Of a stretch of DNA of 64,000 nucleotides, positions 57,193-64,000 are shown piece after piece; positions within the stretch are counted from its first letter, which is position 1, and each line of letters begins with the position of its first letter. The notes beneath the pieces are model-generated. The model made no database searches, was not told the DNA's origin, and worked only from the letters and a program-made list of their open reading frames with translations. The stretch spans positions 3,906,001 through 3,970,000 of the forward strand of contig OZ004595.1 of the NCBI GenBank assembly GCA_963924555.1. Direction: 5' to 3'. Position numbers and translations under genes: made by a program. This DNA comes from Crambe crambe. Its lineage: Eukaryota; Porifera; Demospongiae; Poecilosclerida; Crambeidae.

Positions 57193-57476
57193 CTGCGGTT
57201 TTAGGAAATCTTGGAACACGAGAAGTGCGCATGCTCAAGCGCATGTTCAAGCACATTGATAACTAAGGCTCCAGGTCGTTTCTCTGCTTACAATAGTCAG
57301 TATTCACAGCTGTGAACCAGGTAGGAGAAGCCTTATAGTAAGGATATACCTTGGAGAATAACTAACACCCGTCCTAACTGAGCCATCGTGGATTGTTTTG
57401 GTAACTGCGCATACGCTCACTACAGTTTAATGTTTACTGCCGGCCGTCTTTGTTCCAAGATTCCTTAAAACCGCAG
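57193..57476. mobile_element. 284 bp MITE with TA flanks
   Basis: TIRs CTGCGGTTTTAGGAAATCTT and CTGCGGTTTTAAGGAATCTT (right end, reverse complement), flanked by TA on both sides. This is consistent with a Tc1/mariner-type non-autonomous element. It sits between two copies of a ~75 bp direct repeat (CACCACGAGCCTTTGATC ... GGTGATTATGGCCAGTA). Confidence 0.75.
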
Positions 57477-58542
57477 TAACACACCACGAGCCTTTGATCT
57501 TGCCCATGCGTAATAGAACACGGTAGTCTGGTGATTATGGCCAGTAAAGAACCGAATCCGAGGGCGCAACCCAAGGATAAGGTTGTTTATTTGGCCATAA
57601 TTACCAGGACTACCGTGTCCTAACTGCCAGGACACACGATATCATTGGTCGGTCTGTAGTTTTAGCTAGCTAGCTACCCCTCAGTTACGAAATAAAACGA
57701 AAATTCCTACCATGGCCTGGGATGTGCGGTTGTTCAGACGCCAGAGACTCATGCTCTCGAGTCCGTTTGCGAAGACTACGACGACTACGAGGCTCAACTT
57801 GAACTCCTCCCATGCCCACCTGCACCGCACCACACCCAGCTATTAACGGGTTCCTCTACCCACGTTTTGTGTTTGCTTACGACAGTGAACTAGCTAAGCT
57901 AGCGGAAGGTATGACGCCAAAAATTACTGACCAAATATGCCTTAGACAATTTCTTCCATTGGAAAATTGCTATGAAGATTCCTTGTGACCCAGTACCAGA
58001 TTATTTTTTCATTTTCCAGCAATCAGTTATAAACTACCCAAGACTCTAGTTATTGATCATTATCTTATTAATCATCTTCCAACAGTTAGCTATAAACTAC
58101 CAACATAATACAGAGACAGAAATAGACTTTTTAGTAATAGCTAGTTAATGACAAATGTTATCTTTCATTATTATCATCTTCCAAAAATCAGCTTCCGAAA
58201 ATCTTAAACTGTTGTTATTCATACCCTAGGGAACAGTGCGTTTCATTTTACCCTAAGGGAGGGAATTTATGACAGTAAGAGAACTTTTCTCTATGGGAAT
58301 AAATGTATTAGGTGGGATGCAGCGAGAGCTGACTCTCAGGTCATGACTCATTGAAATTATGTCCCATGCATTGGCGAGATCAAATGCCCGCGTTTTTAAA
58401 GCCATAATGTTCGTAGTCATGACCGACGGACATTATGAGTCATATTGTCCGTAGTCCACGGAAAAATTTAATCTCCATGATATGAAGACAAGAAAGCGCG
58501 TCCGCTAAAGCGTCATTTTACTGTAGCTAGACTAGTCTATAA

Positions 58543-58655
58543 GCATAGTTATAACATGGGTGCCATGGGTTTTATGGATTATAATCAAACCTTGCTATCG
58601 GGCTGGGCCCTCGGGACTTGGGTTGTTTATAAAATCCTGGCACCTATGTTATAAC
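58543..58655. mobile_element. Short TIR element, ATAGTTATAACATGGGTGCC
   Basis: A 113 bp hairpin-like unit. ATAGTTATAACATGGGTGCC is mirrored by GGCACCTATGTTATAACTAT, with TTATGGATTATAATCAAACC / GGGTTGTTTATAAAATCC between. It has the same terminal sequence as the unit at 55305-56790. Confidence 0.7.
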
Positions 58656-59449
58656 TATTACATATAATTATTTTACGAGTTATGACTTGAGAGTCAGCTC
58701 GCTCGCTGTAATTAAAATGACCTATTTTCTCGCCAGATGGGTATTATTTTCAACGTATATCCGAATGTACTGTCCAGCTTTAGTATTGAAGACGTGGTCT
58801 AAAATTACTCCTAGGAGAATTTTGAGCAGGTTTTCCTGTTCAGACTTGTTCTAGATAACCAGGAATCTATTTACTATTTACCGTGTATGATTTAAGAAAC
58901 ACAGACTGGACCAAAGCCGAGCTGCCTTCCTCCATAGTCACCGGTGTCACAGTTTATTTGGTCGCTGGGAGATTGTGTCGCGGCGACAAAACCTTACATA
59001 TTGCGGTTGGCGTATGTTTTCCCTTAAACAATATCAATGATGGAAACTGAAGCTGATGGTCAGTAGACATCCTCTCTTCTCACTATAAGTGCAGCGGTGT
59101 GCTTGTGCGTTGAAATAGTCAATTAACACCATTTCTCACGGGTAGATTCGATCGGAATGTGAATCCACTGTACAGTGGCAACGCAACGCTGAAAAAAAAT
59201 CCGTTCGAAATTGAAAAAAAAAGAAGATATTCGTACTTATTACTCTCTGTTAGCCCTTTGGGCCTGCACTGCAAGCTGGGCGAGTGTTGCCTAGCCTTGG
59301 AGTCACGCGAATAGTACATCCCATGCACCTAACGCTGCCTGCAACGCTACCTGCACCCGCTCCCTTGCAGGTGCCTTCGCTGGCCTATGTAGACTGCCGG
59401 ATCTAGCCCTGCCGGCTGCCGGACGTAGAGTCACTTCAAATTTATTGGC

Positions 59450-60570
59450 GTGCGAAGCGAGCCTCTCTCTGGTCATGTCAACGGGAGCTCGAGATATATA
59501 TTTATATGTATACGTACGTCAATAGCTAGCGGGCATAGTTAACTAGGGTATGTTCGTGTAATATATTCAATCGGCGAGCGAAGCAGTTGGTGAAAGTCAT
59601 TTGTACTTTGACTTACTAAGATATTGCAGCTGCATACATAGGAGGCTGTATAATGCTTACCACAAACACTTAGAAAGCCAAGCGCCTACAATCCACTTAG
59701 CACCTCTATGACAAAATGCTGTAGAAAACAATAAGCTCAAGCTGTTTGTTCTAAGTGCTATGGGCATGTTTCATTTGTGGGGTCAAAGGTCAAACGAACG
59801 TGCGCATGCGTATTATTAATTATGCCCGCTAGCTATTGACGTACGTATATATATAAATATATTTAGACTATAGCTAGTCACAATCAAGGAATCTGATTGG
59901 TCCATTTGGTGAATTCTATTCACTTAGAATCACGCCTTATGGCACTTAGAATCACGCCTTATAGCACTTAGAATTCACTTGCCCTAGGTAAACCCGGTAA
60001 AGATGGTCATTCCAATTGGTCCAATTCTAGCAACGCATCGCGGTGGCCACAGTTATTGTTTCTAGGTGCGCTCTGATTCATGTTTGTTGCATTTAAAAAC
60101 CATGGTTATTGTTTCCAAGTGCGTGTTTAGGTAAGTTAAACAACTCCAGTGATTGGCTATAGTCTAAATAAGTTAGACACCTCGACCAACGGGATCTACG
60201 GTCTGTTTAGAAACCTTCGGGCCCTTAGTAGCGCCCTCGCTGCGCTCGGGACGCTACAGCCCAGGGCTCTCAGGTTTCTAAATAGACCGTAGATACCTTG
60301 GTCTCGTTGTCTAACTATTATATATATATCTCGAGCTCCCGTTGACATGACCAGAGAGTGGCTCGCTTCGCTCGCCAATAATACGCATGTGCACGTTCGT
60401 TTGACCTTTGACCCCACAAATGAAACGTGCCTTAGAATGAATGTACACTAGCTAGAGCTTATTTCTTTCTACAGCATTTTGTCATAGAGGCGCTAAGTGG
60501 ATTGCACATGCATGGCTTTCTAAGTGCTTGTGGTAAGCATTATACAGCCTCCTGTGTATGCATGCGCATA
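59450..60570. repeat. Inverted pair of end modules
   Basis: 59640-59830 (AGGAGGCTGTATAATGCTTA, ACTTAGCACCTCTATGACA, ATTTGTGGGGTCAAAGGTCA) is the reverse complement of 60390-60560. 59452-59510 (CTCTGGTCATGTCAACGGGA, GCTCGAGATATATAT) is the reverse complement of 60325-60385. No minisatellite lies between; instead ~300 bp of unrelated sequence and a 146 bp MITE. Confidence 0.75.
60171..60316. mobile_element. 146 bp GC-rich hairpin MITE
   Basis: AGTTAGACACCTCGACCAAC and GATCTACGGTCTGTTTAGAA on the left mirror TTCTAAATAGACCGTAGATA and CCTTGGTCTCGTTGTCTAAC on the right. The loop is CGCCCTCGCTGCGCTCGGG. The inverted partner module at 59.85 kb has the flanking sequence without the MITE, i.e. an empty site. 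Confidence 0.8.
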
Positions 60571-62030
60571 GAGGCGAAACCAGTATGGTCCGCGCGTGAG
60601 CGGTGTTTCCAATCCTGGTTACGTAGTCTATATATCTATGGTGATAAGGTGAATAGCTAACAAGCTTTAGATTTTGCATTGCTCTATCTCTCATTAACTA
60701 TAGAAATATATAGCTAATGAAAATTATCCTTCGGCTAGTATTAAACACTAAGACAGAATAAAAATAGTGATTTTTTATTGCTAGCTAGGAGAGCAATTAT
60801 TTGGTGAGGGATTGTCTTTGTATAATCAGAATGTACAAGTAAGTGATCACAAAAATTAATGCAGAGTTGCTGATATAATATTATACCATCAAAATTGTTC
60901 AATGCCAAGATGCAGTCATCAGAGTTACCAACACAAATTTGCTGGAATCAATCTAGCACAGTTACTATAGAGAGACACAGGAACTGCAATGCTAGAACAA
61001 TTTTTAGGGTCAATGTTGTAGTCCAACCCTGATTCCAATCCGGGTAGCCCAACCCACATCAATTAGGTGGATTGGAATCCGGATTGAATCTCAACCCGGT
61101 TTCGCGGCTCGATACGCCCTTGGTTTGAACGATAATACTTTATGGAGAATCACATGCTCACGTAAAGATTTAAAAAATGCGACTGGCTTTTATCACAATC
61201 ATAGGATCTAGGAGTTGAACTACATTGATGGAGAAGTCTCATGATATCAGGTTAGCAATAGCAAAGATAGCAGCTTCACTCGACTTACCGCCTGAAGAGA
61301 AAGCAAGAAGAGAGCGCATTGCGCACGCAAGTTATTATACTAATGATATTCGTAGGTTTGTAGGCATGTAATCAAATTCGTCTGCAACAAAATTGGTATA
61401 GCACACACTCACAGTACCTTTCGCTTTTTCGCATGTAGGGTCTGGTAATGATTAATAGGCAATCACGTGCAATTTGGGTATAATATAGGCCTAGGATCTA
61501 GGATTGGAAATTAGCTCACGTGCGCCCATTAGGGGTACTCACAGCACATCCAGGTTGCTAAAGCAGAAACTATGAAAGTTCACATGGTATGGCTTGGATC
61601 ATTTCATCAATAGCAATATCTGTATAAACTTTCTACGACATTTTAATAGAGGCATAAACTTTGTCAGGCTTTCAAGTATTTTCGATAAGCTTTATGACGA
61701 AGCTGTAGCTAAAGCATGATCATATAATATGATGAACTGTTTCTTCTCATAGTTTGCTATTAGAATGGAGTTTTTGTGCTCCGAACATCAACATTGCTAT
61801 ATAGCTTTTTAAAACGATGCCTAGAGTGAAAAAGAGATTATGAAGAAACTGAAAATGAAATCACCCCTCTTGCAGCGTGGCCTGGCAAACGGAATTAAGT
61901 AGCTAGATATCATAATTAGCTATAGTTTGACATTCAAATCAACATTATCCATAATAATGTTATGTTTATTTTCATGATCTAAGTAGCTAGCTACATAATT
62001 ATATAGTTTGATATTCAATCAACATTATCC
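60571..62030. other. Mostly unassigned, with a solo MITE end
   Basis: Includes an inverted GATTCCAATCCGG/CCGGATTGGAATC-type pair (61030-61100) and the solo TIR at 61103-61122. A short ATG frame at 61229-61372 is listed separately. Nothing else is recognisable. Confidence 0.4.
61229..61372 (+). CDS. Short ORF, possible first exon
   Basis: ATG followed by MEKSHDIRLAIAKIAASLDL and PPEEKARRERIAHASYYTND. It has a helical, charged composition and a possible donor (CGTAG|GTTTGT) near 61352, otherwise a stop a few codons on. No family was recognised and no downstream exon found, so support is weak. Confidence 0.25.
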
Positions 62031-62033
62031 AGT

Positions 62034-62540
62034 TTATTTTTTATGATCTCTTTTTTGACGAGTAATTTTCTTGTCCCTTTCATCTTCTGGACAGGCAATC
62101 TTAATCGATCTGCTGGCAAATGCATTAATGAACATGTCTGTCAGCATTTGTAGAAGGACTACCTCTTTCCTCAGAATGTATAGAAACACCTGAACAGCTG
62201 TCCTCAGCTTCTGCTTCAAATCAAGTCCTCCCTTTTTAATATGTAGGACGATTTTGTCACTGTGCAATGCTCGTGGAATGTATCATGGCCTGTGGTATAC
62301 TTTAAAGCATTATGCTCTTCATAAGAGAGTTGTTGTATTCTCTTTATTTCTTCAATGAGAAATTTCTTAAACACCATTTTTGTGAGTCAATAAAAGGGGG
62401 AAGCTCCTGTTCCAGTGGCTTCAATTGTAATAAGGTCTTTCCACTTTCTTGAATGGAAGAAAGTACCCCACATCCTCTCTCTCTCCTTTTGCTTCACTTT
62501 ACCACTGCCCAATATTAATCTACTAGGATCATCTGGAAAA
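62034..62540 (-). pseudogene. Second fragment of the GGLWHV/AGYV protein family
   Basis: Minus-strand RERMWGTFFHSRKWKDLITI, then MVFKKFLIEEIKRIQQLSYE and EHNALKYTTGHD, matches the order of motifs in 858-1427 (KDKMWGKFH, FFVKHEF, HYVAGYV). A stop and frame changes separate the parts. The last 77 codons (to 62034) end in a basic KKITRQKRDHKK tail. Function is unknown; it is a dispersed relic. Confidence 0.45.
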
Positions 62541-62754
62541 ATTAACATGCTTAACATGTAGGAAATAACCTACTTATTTCGTACCTGCAGTCGAAGCTGA
62601 TGCACTACTCAGAGCTTGTACTAGCCCCACTAGCAGCTTGTACTAGCAGATTGCACTAGCTTCCGCATCTATCATTGTAATTGCCTAGCGATACGCACGC
62701 GCGTTTTGACTCAACAGCACTAATATCGCCAACGGACTGGAAGTGCATGCTATC

Positions 62755-64000
62755 ATAGATAATAAGAGGTTTTACGGGATTGGAAACGCCCAATGAACTG
62801 CACAACCGAGGCTAGCCTCGTCCCCAGGCCTTATTAAAATAAGGGCCTGGTATCCACTGTTTGCGCATGTGCTGATTTTTCACGCTTTTCCGTGAATTTG
62901 TGCACTTTCGGAAATTTTAGGATACGTAAACGTCACAATATTTGGGCGGGGCCTTGTTTCTATGACGGCTGATAGGTGCTTCTCCAGCTTCAGCTACCGA
63001 TAAGGTCGGCTACAAACGATAGTTACTTGTTTTTCTGACGCCGTCGCTTTCCCTTGGAGACGTCGGGCTTGCCTTATGTAGAGCATAGTGTAGAGGAACA
63101 GAGCCTGGCCCATCAGGTCTGTTTAAAAAACGAAGTATTTGTACGTCTGACTGCTGACTGGAAAGAGCCAAGTTCTGCCGTTTGTAGTGGACCACCAGAA
63201 CTTCTATTAGTCTCAGTAAGGTCTGGCGGCCGCGCGAGATTCGTAATAAGAAAAAAGAAGTAGTAGCTAGCTGGGAAGAGAAGCACAGTTCTAGTCTGGT
63301 CCGGATGGAGGATCAGGTCAGAGGACTGAGAAAGAAGTGTGTAAGAAGTGTGATTAAAGTCTGCTTCCAAGGAGAACTTTGCTACAGAGTCTTGTTCCTG
63401 CGGCAAAGATCGAGTCATCTAATTAGTACCGCCCACTCTACATCGTCATCGGCACATTATAATGATATTCATAGATGCTGGGGTCGCGCACGCGCAAACA
63501 GTGGATACCAGGCCCTTATTTCAATAATAAGGCCTGGGTACGAGGCTAAACCGAGGCGCGTTGACAGATGCGCACGCGCATGCAGCATTAGTTATATTAA
63601 TGGCCGTGAAAGGAGATCAATATTCACTCCTTTCAAGGCAGTTAAAGTGATGTTCTGCCCCTACAGCTCACAGAATAGTACAAGTAAGCTAAGGGGAAGG
63701 TATTGAAGAAGTGAAGAGTCAGAGAGTTGAAGTTGGAGAGTCTGAGGAAGGAAGTTATTAATTATTCATAACTTTTTTCCTTGTAATTATAACTATGAGT
63801 ACCTATCATTGCTCATTATACATTAATTTTATGTGATTGATTTGAAAGAAAGGCCAGAATGACTTTTGGTATTAAAATTAGACATAAATTCATCATTATT
63901 ATAGCTAGATAATTTTGCCCCAAAGTTATCTGCCAGTTTCTGCTCAGTTCTCCCTCATCAGCATTATTGCAATACTTCCAGCTTTTGGCTGTTGGATTTT
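62755..64000. mobile_element. Mutator-like element, second copy (runs off the window)
   Basis: Begins ATAGATAATAAGAGGTTTTA with CGGGATTGGAAACG, the same terminus as the right end of 30159-31262, in inverse orientation. After a nested element, sequence from 63557 to 64000 is the near-identical reverse complement of 31233 down to about 30767. The other end lies outside the window. Confidence 0.8.
62812..63548. mobile_element. hAT-like TIR element nested in the Mutator-like copy
   Basis: TAGCCTCGTCCCCAGGCC on the left mirrors GGCCTGGGTACGAGGCTA on the right, extended by ATAAGGGCCTGGTATCCACT and TTTGCGC on both arms. AACCGAGG is duplicated at 62804-62811 and 63549-63556. The 31.2 kb copy shows the uninterrupted target. 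An 8 bp duplication is typical of hAT elements. The interior has a 69-codon open stretch with no ATG (63054-63263) and no recognisable transposase. Confidence 0.8.

Larger units (their letters stand above)
54830..59420. repeat. Nested inverted/direct repeat complex
   Basis: Outer arms: 54840-55010 (TATATCCTGGCGGCGACGAA, TAGGCCAGCGAAGG, CTGCAAGGGAGCG) are answered in inverse by 58930-59400 (CGCTCCCTTGCAGG, CCTTCGCTGGCCTA). Inner units: TCTGTCTCTG...GTTTATAGCTGA, AACACAAA and TTTTCGTTTTGTTTCGTAAC occur at 55.4-55.9 and 56.1-56.7 kb (direct) and inverted at 57.6-58.2 kb. Several small TIR elements lie inside. Short frames within it mirror each other across copies and are not genes. Confidence 0.7.

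Noticed and set aside
63305-63706. 133-residue frame crossing the right end of the hAT-like element
   Set aside because: It spans a TIR and its flank, so it cannot be an ancestral gene of either element.

Overview
The window looks like a repeat-dominated chromosome stretch from a marine invertebrate animal, most plausibly a sponge or similar early-branching metazoan. The reasons are: an AT-rich composition; spliced exons with GT/AG borders; two exons of a lysyl-hydroxylase-like (PLOD) collagen-modifying enzyme; and a mix of Helitrons, non-LTR elements, Mutator-like and hAT-like elements, fold-back MITEs and minisatellites. The taxonomic call is an inference. No rRNA, tRNA or CRISPR array was recognised.

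Host genes. Only one is convincing. A PLOD-like gene on the minus strand contributes exons at 13514-13611 and 4768-4904. The two meet exactly in the protein, so the intervening ~8.6 kb intron holds several MITEs and fragments of other elements. The rest of the gene must lie beyond position 1 and upstream of 13.6 kb.

Mobile DNA. The most interesting component is a large multi-exon element present twice on the plus strand (copy 1 about 22.0-29.6 kb, copy 2 about 41.2-50.0 kb). It encodes a KRBA2/Ginger-type DDE integrase, a Lys-rich region, a ubiquitin-specific-protease (C19/USP)-like domain and an Ulp1/SENP (C48)-like cysteine protease split over very small exons. Copy 1 is interrupted by a ~5 kb minus-strand element (23.3-28.5 kb) with a Cys-rich/DUF6589-like protein and a PIN/XPG-like nuclease domain, in two long overlapping frames. 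Copy 2 is interrupted by a 1.07 kb element inside the integrase and by a near-perfect 449 bp palindrome inside the Ulp1 region. A decayed Helitron lies at 35.9-40.0 kb (minus), abutting a truncated non-LTR retrotransposon (34.8-35.9 kb). Two Mutator-like elements share one inverted terminus: 30.16-31.26 kb, with a 9 bp target duplication, and 62.76 kb to the window end, with a hAT-like element nested in it (8 bp duplication). Another element with 9 bp flanking repeats is at 16.05-16.65 kb.

Repeats. A 43 bp minisatellite forms arrays at 18.9-20.9, 31.7-34.8, 50.7-52.0 and 52.9-53.6 kb, with related small arrays at 21.4 and 40.6 kb. Several arrays are bordered by a conserved end module that also occurs without an array (1-380, 59.6, 60.5 kb). 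This suggests a mobile composite that carries the minisatellite. A family of palindromic MITEs sharing an AAGTAGGGATG core is scattered through the window. The 54.8-60.6 kb region is built of nested inverted and direct repeats with several small TIR elements.

Almost all transposon coding regions contain stops or frameshifts. The best preserved are the DUF6589-like/PIN pair, the Helitron helicase and the C-terminal Ulp1 exons of copy 2.
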